NCBI GenBank assembly: GCA_002348825.1
Contig: DEBN01000061.1
Coordinates: forward strand, 1 to 6,004
Direction of reading: 5' to 3'
Source: Gammaproteobacteria bacterium UBA2955
Lineage (GTDB): Bacteria; Pseudomonadota; Gammaproteobacteria; Pseudomonadales; Azotimanducaceae
Length of the DNA: 6,004 bases
Part shown: one piece after another, positions 1 through 6,004 of the stretch
Layout: each line of letters starts with the position of its first letter
Position numbering within the stretch: position 1 is the first letter of the stretch
Program-made: the position numbers and the translations under genes
Notes under the pieces: model-generated
The model's database searches: none
What the model was told of the DNA's origin: nothing
The model's input: the letters and a program-made list of their open reading frames with translations, nothing else

Positions 1-249
1 CCAGATCCAGCAGATCGCGCGACACAGGAAGAAGAGTTCAGCATCGAATTAAGAACTCGAGATCGCGAGCGCAAATTGATCAAAAAAATCGACGGCACCA
101 TTGAGCGCTTAGACCAGGATGACTACGGCTACTGTGACACCTGTGGTATCGAGATCGGCCTGCGTCGACTAGAGGCAAGGCCCACGGCTACCCAGTGTGT
201 CGACTGCAAAGCGCTCGACGAAATCAAGGAACGGCAACTCCACGGCTAG
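1..249 (+). CDS. dksA: RNA polymerase-binding transcription factor DksA, C-terminal part (5' end outside window)
   Basis: DksA binds in the secondary channel of RNA polymerase and, with ppGpp, adjusts initiation at rRNA and amino-acid promoters. The 82 visible residues run in frame from base 1 to a TAG stop. They begin at the coiled-coil tip: the D2-x-x-D5-x-A7 pattern matches Asp71, Asp74 and Ala76 of E. coli DksA, the residues that act near the polymerase active site. The helix with QEEEFS and [11 protein letters not shown] follows, then a four-cysteine zinc finger (C45, C48, C66, C69) enclosing [15 protein letters not shown], almost identical to the E. coli protein. It ends in a short helix, [10 protein letters not shown]. 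About 70 N-terminal residues lie outside the window. Downstream gluQRS starts 32 bases after the stop, the usual arrangement in gammaproteobacteria, so co-transcription is likely. Nothing visible is unusual, and identification is very secure. Confidence 0.97.
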   Translation, partial: PDPADRATQEEEFSIELRTRDRERKLIKKIDGTIERLDQDDYGYCDTCGIEIGLRRLEARPTATQCVDCKALDEIKERQLHG

Positions 250-261
250 AGGTTTTCCGCT

Positions 262-267
262 GGGGGA
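262..267 (+). promoter_or_regulatory. Possible ribosome binding site for gluQRS
   Basis: GGGGGA lies 14 bases before the GTG start at 282. It is the only purine-rich stretch in the short gap after dksA. The spacing is longer than usual, so this is a weak call. Confidence 0.3.
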
Positions 268-281
268 CGCACTAGACTGCT

Positions 282-1145
282 GTGATTACGGGCCGCTTTG
301 CACCATCTCCGACTGGCCCACTGCATATGGGCAGTTTAATCACAGCGCTAGCGAGCTATTGTTCGGTTACAAAAGTCGGAGGCGAGTGGCTGGTCCGCAT
401 AGATGATCTGGATCCGCCACGGCAAGATCCTAACGCCATAAACGCCATACTACGGTGCCTCAGAGCCCACGGTTTACACCCGGCCCGCCCCGTTATATTC
501 CAAAGTGACCATGCAAAGGCTTACGAATCCGCATTGCAAAAGCTGACTCCGCACCTGTTCTACTGCAAATGCAGCCGACGACAGTTACGCGCTCACAAAC
601 GCTACCCCGGCACCTGTAGGAACGCCAAGACAGCTGTTCCAGATCGCGCGGTACGAGTGCTTATGCTGGATAGAGACCACAATTACACAGACGGATTCTT
701 AGGTGTGATTGACGCGGACTTAAACAACCAACTGGGCGACTTTATCGTCCGACGCAAGGACGGGCTGATCTCTTACAATTTGGCTACGGCGGTTGACGAC
801 GGCGAAACCATAACGCATGTCGTTCGTGGTCAAGACCTATTGCCGGTAACCGCGCCACAGCGCTATTTGATGCATTTACTCGACCTGACTGCGCCGCACT
901 ATACGCATATTCCCTGCCTAGAATTCGAAGATGGCACTAAGTTATCGAAACAGACTCACGCGCCACCCCTCAGTGATGCTCACGCCCCGGCCAACATCCG
1001 CGCCGCACTGGGTTACCTAGGGCTGCACCCTCCGGCACCACTAGATTCCGTGGAAGTTTTGTTAAATTGGTCCGTTAACCACCTCGATATTGGCCAAATC
1101 CCGGCCAAATTGCCCAAATATCGGCGCGACAACATGGGTGGATGA
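282..1145 (+). CDS. gluQRS: Glutamyl-Q tRNA(Asp) synthetase (GluQ-RS)
   Basis: This 287-residue paralogue of the glutamyl-tRNA synthetase catalytic domain activates glutamate and attaches it to the queuosine base at position 34 of tRNA(Asp), rather than to the tRNA 3' end. It has the GRFAPSPTGPLHMGS start with the HIGH-type signature H15-M-G-S, then LVRIDDLDPPR at about 38-47. A zinc site of GluQ-RS type follows (C95-x-C97, Y108, C112), then YNLATAVDD at 165-173, VRGQDLL at 181-187, and the KMSKS-type loop K220-L-S-K-Q. There is no anticodon-binding domain, and the length fits the family (E. coli about 300). The start must be the GTG at 282, because a TAG in the same frame lies at 273-275 and the conserved GRFAPSP begins at residue 4. 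A G-rich stretch at 262-267 could be its ribosome binding site, somewhat far upstream. It lies directly after dksA, as in E. coli and Pseudomonas. Confidence 0.96.
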   Translation: MITGRFAPSPTGPLHMGSLITALASYCSVTKVGGEWLVRIDDLDPPRQDPNAINAILRCLRAHGLHPARPVIFQSDHAKAYESALQKLTPHLFYCKCSRRQLRAHKRYPGTCRNAKTAVPDRAVRVLMLDRDHNYTDGFLGVIDADLNNQLGDFIVRRKDGLISYNLATAVDDGETITHVVRGQDLLPVTAPQRYLMHLLDLTAPHYTHIPCLEFEDGTKLSKQTHAPPLSDAHAPANIRAALGYLGLHPPAPLDSVEVLLNWSVNHLDIGQIPAKLPKYRRDNMGG

Positions 1146-1194
1146 AGATATCCATTACAGCGACGCGGACCTATAGCTTTGTTAGTATCCTGCC

Positions 1195-2526
1195 ATGACT
1201 GATTTGTTGCTCATTGATGCCATGCGCGAACGCAGTAACGCGCTCGCCGAGTCGCTGACCGCTCAAGGTATAGGCGTTAAGGCAGCCGACACCATAGACA
1301 ACCTAGCTCTCGGTCAGTTCGATTGCCTAGTGATCCAACGCGACGAATTGCCAGAGGATATTTCCAACCTTACTGCCCAGTTGCCGGTCATTGTTTTGGC
1401 GCCAAACGGCACAATCAAGGATGCGGTAACCGCCATTCAGCTTGGCGCGCGCGACTACCTTGAGCATCCGATTACAACGGACGAACTGCTCGCCTCAATC
1501 GAGAGAGCGTGCGCTTACCCACCGAGCCAAAAGAGCGTTGCAGCCCATGGCATGGAGCTTATCGGCTCCTCTGAAAATATTCAGACCTTACGCAAACGCA
1601 TCGAAAAAGTGGGGCCCAGCGATTCGCCTATTTTAATCCTCGGACAGTCTGGCACAGGCAAAGAGTTAGTTGCGAGAGCCTTGCATGCTGCTAGCAGAAG
1701 AGCCCGGGCGCCAATGATTACAATTAACTGTGCGACCGTGCCTGAAAACCTTATCGAGACAGAGTTGTTTGGCATAGAGCCCTTCGGTCATGCCCAATCT
1801 GGCGGCAACGGTTTGGTGGAGGCCGCACATGGCGGAACGCTGTTTTTAGACGAGATTGCCGAACTTAGTCTCAGCGCTCAGGCAAAGCTCATTCAGGTGG
1901 TTCAGGGCGAAAATCGCAAAGTCGGGAGCGCTCGATCGAAGACTGTGGACGTCCGGCTGATCGCGGCCACTCATCGCGATTTACAGGCGCTCACCGAATC
2001 CGGTGATTTTCGCTCGGATCTTTTTTATCGCCTAAATGTCCTGACGTTTCATCTCTCACCACTGCAAAACCGTGACGACGACATCCTAGAAATCGGCGAG
2101 TGGTTACTCAAACAAGCCTCGCTAAGACTTGACAAAAAAGGCCTGACCCTCGGCCATGCAGCAAAAGAAACAATGGTTGCCTATCACTGGCCAGGCAATG
2201 TGCGCGAGCTTAGCAATGCCATCGAACGGGCGGTGATTTTGTCGGACGATCACAACGAAATAACACCGAGCCTATTGGCCATTGAACCGATACTCAAGCA
2301 AACTGAGCCGCAAGCTTCAAGCGAAACAGAGGCAACTCAAACCTCTCTAGAGGACTATTTCGTGCGCTTCGTACAAGATCACCAAGATCAGCTCACCGAG
2401 ACCGAGCTGGCAGAAAAACTCGGCATCAGTCGCAAAAGTTTGTGGGAGCGGCGACAGCGGCTGAATATACCGCGCAAGAAAACCCGTAAGCGCGGCCCGA
2501 GGCTCGACACTGGAGCCAACAACTGA
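1195..2526 (+). CDS. CbrB-like NtrC-family regulator with degenerate receiver domain and no GAFTGA motif
   Basis: This 443-residue protein has NtrC-family architecture. Residues 1-105 form a receiver-like domain, about 120-350 an AAA+ ATPase, and about 384-427 a Fis-type HTH (ELAEKLGISRKSLWERR), followed by a basic tail. The ATPase core looks sound: Walker A G150-QSGTG-K156, Walker B LFLD219-E220, arginine fingers in FRSDLFYRLN (R273, R279) and sensor II WPGNVREL at 332-339. The receiver looks dead: the acidic pair is D8-A9, the phosphoacceptor position is Q48/R49, the conserved Thr is A69 and the conserved Lys is H91. The sigma-54-contacting GAFTGA loop after ELFG (191-193) is absent, replaced by IEPFGHAQSGGN, about two residues shorter than normal. 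Its position between gluQRS and pcnB is that of Pseudomonas cbrB, but no sensor kinase gene cbrA precedes it. ATG 1195 is the first start after an in-frame TAG at 1183. Family is certain; CbrB orthology is inferred from position and the HTH, and the regulated genes are unknown. Confidence 0.88.
   Translation: MTDLLLIDAMRERSNALAESLTAQGIGVKAADTIDNLALGQFDCLVIQRDELPEDISNLTAQLPVIVLAPNGTIKDAVTAIQLGARDYLEHPITTDELLASIERACAYPPSQKSVAAHGMELIGSSENIQTLRKRIEKVGPSDSPILILGQSGTGKELVARALHAASRRARAPMITINCATVPENLIETELFGIEPFGHAQSGGNGLVEAAHGGTLFLDEIAELSLSAQAKLIQVVQGENRKVGSARSKTVDVRLIAATHRDLQALTESGDFRSDLFYRLNVLTFHLSPLQNRDDDILEIGEWLLKQASLRLDKKGLTLGHAAKETMVAYHWPGNVRELSNAIERAVILSDDHNEITPSLLAIEPILKQTEPQASSETEATQTSLEDYFVRFVQDHQDQLTETELAEKLGISRKSLWERRQRLNIPRKKTRKRGPRLDTGANN
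2512..2515 (+). promoter_or_regulatory. Candidate ribosome binding site for pcnB (for a CTG start at 2523)
   Basis: GGAG inside the last codons of the regulator gene lies 7 bases before a CTG at 2523-2525. That CTG overlaps the regulator's TGA stop (CTGA) and is in frame with pcnB. No comparable site serves the TTG at 2577 (only GAG three bases before it) or the ATT at 2562. This site therefore favours an upstream, translationally coupled start for pcnB. Confidence 0.4.
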
Positions 2527-2576
2527 TCTCAGCAACGGCCACGCGTACCACCGCTCATCCCATTGATCTCGAGCAA

Positions 2577-3749
2577 TTGGACACAGACGCACTGGATGTG
2601 ATCCGACAGTTGAACGCGCATGGCTATACCGCCTTGCTTGTTGGCGGCTGTATACGTGATGCATTGTGCGGCTTAAGACCTAAAGACTTCGACGTGGCTA
2701 CCGACGCGCCACTCGAGGAGATTAAACGGGTTTTTCGGCGCTCGCGTATCGTCGGGCGACGTTTCCCAATTGCGCACGTGCGCTACGGCAGGAACCTAAT
2801 CGAAGTTTCCACATTCAGGCAGTCTGTTTCAGACAATATCGAGCATGATGCTCAAGGCATGATCTTACGTGATCAGGCTTTTGGCACCCTACAGGAGGAT
2901 GCTTTTCGCCGCGACTTCAGCATCAACGCCTTGTATTACGACCCCAACAGCGAGGAAATTATCGATTATGTTGGAGGCCTTAAGGACCTCGCTGCGCGGC
3001 GCATCAGGTTCATCGGTGAGCCCGCTGTTCGGCTCGCGGAGGACCCTGTGCGAATACTGCGCGCGGTGCGGTTCGCAAATAAACTCAACTTCACTCTAGA
3101 CGAGCACATCGTCGCGTTAACAGAAGACACCGCCCAGCGTTTACAAGCAATTCCTCCAGCGCGACTATTCGATGAATTTTTGAAGCTATTTTTAACCGGG
3201 GTGGGTGAAACCACATGGCATCAGATTCGCCACACCGGCATAGCGCGTGCACTGTTTCCTACCTGTAATCCGGATAGTGATTTGGTTATTGCCGCAATGC
3301 GCAATACCGATGAGCGCATTAAAAACGGCTTATCGGTGACACCCGGTTTCTTGGTCGCGGTTTTATTGTGGGAGGATTTTGCAGCGCGCAAATTAGACGC
3401 CGCGTCGAGTGACGATGATCCGGCTTTCGCGGCCCTACGCGATCAGCAACGTTCGATCGCAATACCGAGGCGCTTTGGCACATTCGCTAAGGAAACATGG
3501 ATAATCCAAGAGCGTCTGATCAGACGTAATCCAAAGACTATCACCCGACTCGCGCAGCATAAGCGCTTTCGTGCGGCCTTCGATTTCCTGTGTTTACGCG
3601 CAGAATCTGAAACCGAGCTTAGTGATTGCGCCGCTTGGTGGAGCGCCTTTCAAGAACAGGATGACGCTCAACAAAACGAGATGATTCAGGGTCTGCCCCG
3701 GCCACAGCGCAAACGCCGTCGCCGCGCCAAACATCGCACTGCCGAATAA
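2577..3749 (+). CDS. pcnB: Poly(A) polymerase I (true start probably upstream, about 2523)
   Basis: PcnB adds poly(A) tails to RNA 3' ends and so promotes their decay. Numbered from the TTG at 2577 (390 residues), it shows the class II nucleotidyltransferase head LLVGGCIRD (20-28) and catalytic D37-F-D39, then GRRFPIAHV (60-68), RRDFSINALYY (111-121) and EDPVRILRAVRFA (155-167). The C-terminal part has FRAAFDFLCLRAE and WWSAFQ, matching E. coli PcnB rather than CCA-adding enzymes, and a basic tail (378-387) of the kind E. coli PcnB also carries. The start is uncertain. Similarity to E. coli PcnB continues upstream of the TTG (AHPIDLEQ aligns with QHAISRKD), yet there is no ATG, GTG or TTG between the in-frame TAA at 2487 and 2577. 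A CTG at 2523 overlapping the regulator's stop behind GGAG would give 408 residues; ATT at 2562 is another option. E. coli pcnB itself starts at AUU. The function is certain. Confidence 0.95.
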   Translation: MDTDALDVIRQLNAHGYTALLVGGCIRDALCGLRPKDFDVATDAPLEEIKRVFRRSRIVGRRFPIAHVRYGRNLIEVSTFRQSVSDNIEHDAQGMILRDQAFGTLQEDAFRRDFSINALYYDPNSEEIIDYVGGLKDLAARRIRFIGEPAVRLAEDPVRILRAVRFANKLNFTLDEHIVALTEDTAQRLQAIPPARLFDEFLKLFLTGVGETTWHQIRHTGIARALFPTCNPDSDLVIAAMRNTDERIKNGLSVTPGFLVAVLLWEDFAARKLDAASSDDDPAFAALRDQQRSIAIPRRFGTFAKETWIIQERLIRRNPKTITRLAQHKRFRAAFDFLCLRAESETELSDCAAWWSAFQEQDDAQQNEMIQGLPRPQRKRRRRAKHRTAE

Positions 3750-3847
3750 AATCGACTTCCATGTTGCCGCCAGCGGGACACAGTAACAGTTGAACCCTGG
3801 CCTGCCCTTGTACATAGTTACCGCTGCACATTTAGCCTGCGAATCCA
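3750..3847 (+). other. 98-base gap between pcnB and the kinase gene, where folK usually lies
   Basis: In E. coli and Pseudomonas folK follows pcnB. Here there is only a 98-base non-coding gap with stops in every + frame. I see no hairpin followed by a T-run, and no convincing FolK remnant such as the GLGSNL start. It is the longest gap between genes in the window and holds a weak promoter candidate. Confidence 0.6.
3790..3818 (+). promoter_or_regulatory. Weak sigma-70-type promoter candidate upstream of the kinase gene
   Basis: TTGAAC (3790-3795) and CATAGT (3813-3818) each match four of six consensus bases and are 17 bases apart. Transcription would start near 3825, about 20 bases before the kinase start codon, and could also serve pgi. 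A match of this quality arises often by chance; the location in the largest gap is the main support. Confidence 0.25.
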
Positions 3848-4570
3848 GTGACTCTAAGCGTTGAAACTTCAAACTCGGATCAAACGAACCCTGCGTTAGG
3901 TTCGCTTAGGTCCAACGATCAGCGCTACGCTCTACCCAGTTTCATCGCTGTAGAGGGACCTATAGGCGTCGGTAAAACCACGTTAGCGCGTCGCTTAGCG
4001 GAGAGCCTGAATTACCCACTGATGCTGGAACCAGTAAACGAAAACCCATTCTTGGATCGTTTTTACACCGAAGGTGCGAGCCAGGCGCTACCCACGCAGC
4101 TGTTCTTCTTGCTGCATCGCGCACGTCAACTTGCGGATATGCCCTCAGGTGGGCTACTCGATCAAAACTTGGTCGCAGACTTTCTTATGGAGAAGGATGA
4201 GCTTTTTGCGAAGCTCACTTTGGATGCCCAAGAGTTTGCTCTTTATCAGCAAATCCAGAACAGCTTAAAGCTAAATCCACCGAACCCGGATCTCGTTATC
4301 TATTTACAGGCTCCGACAGACGTTTTGCTGCAGCGAATCCATCACCGCGGTCTGCAATCCGAATTACAAATTGCGGCCGACTATTTAATCTCACTGTCCG
4401 AGAGCTACACTGAGTTTTTCCACTATTATGACGATGCGCCATTGCTCATCGTCAATGCCGCCGAAATCGACTTTGCCAATAACGACGTTCACTTTGATCA
4501 ATTGCTCGAACAGATTTTGCACATGGAAGGCAACCGACAGTTTTTTAACCCGAATCCGACCCTCATTTAA
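3848..4570 (+). CDS. Deoxynucleoside kinase (dNK family)
   Basis: This 240-residue P-loop kinase should transfer the ATP gamma-phosphate to the 5'-hydroxyl of deoxynucleosides in nucleotide salvage; which base it prefers cannot be read from sequence. It shows FIAVEGPIGVGKTT with the P-loop G37-x-x-G-x-G-K43-T44, then E61 in LEPVNENPFLDRFY, the likely catalytic base. These are followed by QLFFLLHRARQL (84-95), VADFLMEKDELFAKLTL (109-125), PDLVIYLQAP (147-156), an arginine-bearing lid (R163, R167 in QRIHHRG), and DYLISLSESYTEFFHYYDDAPLLIVN. This matches the kinase family that I recall sitting beside folK and panB in several gammaproteobacteria, although those genes are absent here. The GTG at 3848 is the first start after an in-frame TAG at 3833, and no ATG, GTG or TTG lies nearer the conserved core, so about 28 polar, unconserved residues precede it. 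No clear ribosome binding site is visible. Thymidylate kinase is less likely given the EPVNENPFLDRFY and ADFLMEKDELF motifs. Confidence 0.88.
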   Translation: MTLSVETSNSDQTNPALGSLRSNDQRYALPSFIAVEGPIGVGKTTLARRLAESLNYPLMLEPVNENPFLDRFYTEGASQALPTQLFFLLHRARQLADMPSGGLLDQNLVADFLMEKDELFAKLTLDAQEFALYQQIQNSLKLNPPNPDLVIYLQAPTDVLLQRIHHRGLQSELQIAADYLISLSESYTEFFHYYDDAPLLIVNAAEIDFANNDVHFDQLLEQILHMEGNRQFFNPNPTLI

Positions 4571-4588
4571 GCTGCGAGATAACTCGAT

Positions 4589-6004
4589 TTGACCATCTGG
4601 AAAACTTTGCATGGGCATCGCCAGCGCTTGGACACGATACCCACAGGAGAGTTGCTCGAGGACGAACAGCGCCAGTCTCAGCTAATGTTTGAAGTCGCTG
4701 GGTGTTACTTTGACCTGAGCCGACAACGCTTCGATCAGAGCGCGCTGGACGCTCTGCTCATGCTCGCCCGCGAGGCGAACGTGGAATCTCTGCGGGACGC
4801 GTTATTTGCCGGTGAAAAAATAAACATCAGCGAGAACAGCGCCGTTTTGCACATGGCGTTGCGCGACGGAGCGCCGAATATAGCTGCAAATCTCATGCAT
4901 GAGATCCGTTCTGCGCGGCAAAAATTCTATCAGTGTGCCGAATCAATACGCTCGGGTACTTGGCGCGGTTACACCGGCAAAGCGATAACGGATGTCGTGC
5001 ACATTGGTATCGGTGGGTCCCATCTCGGCCCAGAGCTCATCACTGAAGCATTGGCAAACTACGCTGTAGCAAGACCGAAAGTTCACTTCGTCGCGAATGT
5101 CGACGGATTCGAGCTTGCCACGACGCTGGATGCTTTGGATCCTGCGACCACTCTCTTCATTGTCGCGTCAAAATCTTTCTCTACGCTGGAAACTTTGGAA
5201 AATGCGCGCAGTGCGCGTAACTGGTTTTTAGAGCGAACATGCGATACCGAAGCGGTCGCGAAGCATTTTATCGGCATCACAAATAACACTGCCACGGCTA
5301 AAGAGTTTGGTTTAACCGAAGACAATATCTTCACTATGTGGGCGTGGGTTGGCGGCCGCTACTCGCTCTGGTCGGCCATGGGACTGCCGGCTGCAATTGC
5401 TATCGGCAGTGAAAACTTCGACAAACTGTTGAGTGGTGCGGCGCTGGTGGATAAGCACTTTGCCGAGACAGCCGATGGCCAAAATTTGCCGCTGATATGC
5501 GCGCTCGCAGGACTATGGAACTACAATGTTCTCGCCTGCCATAGCCTTGCTATATTGAGCTATGACCAACGCTTGAGGCTGTTGCCCGACTATTTGCAGC
5601 AGCTCGAGATGGAAAGCAACGGTAAATCCGTAAGCCGCCAGGGCCGTTCACTCGACTATACAACCATGCCGATTTTGTGGGGCGGCTGCGGTACCAACGG
5701 TCAGCACGCCTATCACCAATTGTTACATCAAGGCACATCGGCTTACGCCGCCGACATCATCATGGTCGGCAGGGATGCGCTGAACCTGCGAGAGCATCGC
5801 AATTGGCTTAATGCAAACGCCTTAGCCCAGGCCCAAGCCATGGCAGACGGCTGGCATCCAGAATCCGCAGGGGAAAATCATCGTGCTGTGGTCGGGCAAC
5901 ATCCTCTGTCCGTCGTCCTGGTCGACGAGTTAGGCCCTTCCCAGCTTGGAGCGCTGTTAGCAATTTATGAGCACAAGGTTTTTTGCCAAGGCGCATTGTG
6001 GAAC
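4589..6004 (+). CDS. pgi: Glucose-6-phosphate isomerase, N-terminal 472 residues (3' end outside window)
   Basis: Pgi interconverts glucose 6-phosphate and fructose 6-phosphate in the cytoplasm, linking glycolysis, gluconeogenesis and the pentose phosphate route. The frame is open to the window edge. Landmarks in order are FAGEKINISENSAVLH (73-88), GIGGSHLGP (140-148), the phosphate-binding SKSFSTLET (194-202), GGRYSLWSAMGLP (255-267) with catalytic R257, MESNGKSV (341-348) with E342, and GTNGQHAYHQLLHQG (368-382) with H373. The spacing of R257, E342 and H373 equals that of R272, E357 and H388 in the rabbit enzyme. The sequence stops at CQGALWN; the catalytic lysine of the DQWGVELGK motif and roughly 70 more residues should lie just outside. 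The TTG at 4589 is the first start after an in-frame TAA at 4580 and gives the normal N-terminus before the conserved Trp. It follows the kinase gene by 18 bases, so co-transcription is likely. In Pseudomonas pgi also ends this gene cluster, after panD. Confidence 0.96.
   Translation, partial: MTIWKTLHGHRQRLDTIPTGELLEDEQRQSQLMFEVAGCYFDLSRQRFDQSALDALLMLAREANVESLRDALFAGEKINISENSAVLHMALRDGAPNIAANLMHEIRSARQKFYQCAESIRSGTWRGYTGKAITDVVHIGIGGSHLGPELITEALANYAVARPKVHFVANVDGFELATTLDALDPATTLFIVASKSFSTLETLENARSARNWFLERTCDTEAVAKHFIGITNNTATAKEFGLTEDNIFTMWAWVGGRYSLWSAMGLPAAIAIGSENFDKLLSGAALVDKHFAETADGQNLPLICALAGLWNYNVLACHSLAILSYDQRLRLLPDYLQQLEMESNGKSVSRQGRSLDYTTMPILWGGCGTNGQHAYHQLLHQGTSAYAADIIMVGRDALNLREHRNWLNANALAQAQAMADGWHPESAGENHRAVVGQHPLSVVLVDELGPSQLGALLAIYEHKVFCQGALWN

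Noticed and set aside
197..406. A 69-codon + strand frame spanning the dksA end and the gluQRS start
   Set aside because: It overlaps two certain genes in another frame and its protein shows no recognisable features.
2129..2134. A perfect TTGACA -35 sequence inside the regulator gene
   Set aside because: No -10-like sequence lies at a suitable distance and it is inside a well-conserved coding region.
2374..2410. Short tandem repeats (CAAGATCA and ACCGAG, two copies each)
   Set aside because: They are only 6-8 bases long, encode ordinary residues just before the HTH, and are likely chance.
3513..3526. A perfect 14-base palindrome CGTCTGATCAGACG
   Set aside because: It sits inside the conserved pcnB coding region, has no T-run or partner site, and one such palindrome in 6 kb is not remarkable enough to call an operator.
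3781..3820. Possible FolK remnant in the gap after pcnB
   Set aside because: One frame vaguely resembles a FolK beginning (small residues followed by Ser-Asn), but it needs stops and frameshifts to be ignored and is too short to tell from chance.
3594..3872. A 92-codon antisense reading frame with hydrophobic stretches opposite the end of pcnB and the following gap
   Set aside because: It lies opposite the conserved, basic C-terminus of pcnB, begins at TTG without a ribosome binding site, and resembles no family I know; the hydrophobicity follows from reading the complement of Arg/Lys-rich and charged codons.
5083..5334. An 83-codon antisense frame within pgi
   Set aside because: It lies wholly opposite the strongly conserved pgi coding sequence; a shadow of that gene.

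Overview
The window looks like chromosomal DNA of a gammaproteobacterium. It carries five genes, all on the + strand: the end of dksA, gluQRS, a CbrB-like AAA+ regulator, pcnB, a deoxynucleoside kinase, and most of pgi (six if both edge fragments are counted). E. coli has the order dksA-gluQ-pcnB-folK. Pseudomonas has, as I recall it, dksA-gluQ-cbrA-cbrB-pcnB-folK-panB-panC-panD-pgi. This window follows the Pseudomonas plan with cbrA, folK and the pan genes missing, which suggests a relative of the Pseudomonadales or a marine gammaproteobacterium with a compact genome. Base composition looks even, roughly half G+C, and there is no sign of mobile elements, phage or CRISPR.

Layout: 1-249 is the C-terminal half of DksA with its coiled-coil tip and zinc finger. 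282-1145 is glutamyl-Q tRNA(Asp) synthetase. 1195-2526 is a three-domain regulator (receiver, AAA+, Fis-type HTH) in the cbrB position. 2577-3749, probably beginning upstream at about 2523, is poly(A) polymerase I. A 98-base gap follows. 3848-4570 is a deoxynucleoside kinase, and 4589 to the edge is glucose-6-phosphate isomerase.

The genes are linked by conserved neighbourhood more than by one pathway: stringent-response transcription control (DksA), tRNA modification (GluQRS), RNA decay (PcnB), nucleoside salvage (the kinase) and central carbon metabolism (Pgi). The regulator would, by position, be the carbon/nitrogen-use regulator CbrB.

Two points stand out. First, the regulator has lost the phosphoacceptor-site residues of its receiver domain and the GAFTGA loop needed to engage sigma-54, while its ATPase core and DNA-binding domain look intact, and no cbrA sits beside it. 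It is probably a repurposed CbrB that no longer works as a phosphorylation-driven sigma-54 activator. Second, pcnB has no ATG, GTG or TTG where homology puts its start. The best candidate is a CTG overlapping the regulator's stop codon behind a GGAG, which recalls the AUU start of E. coli pcnB.
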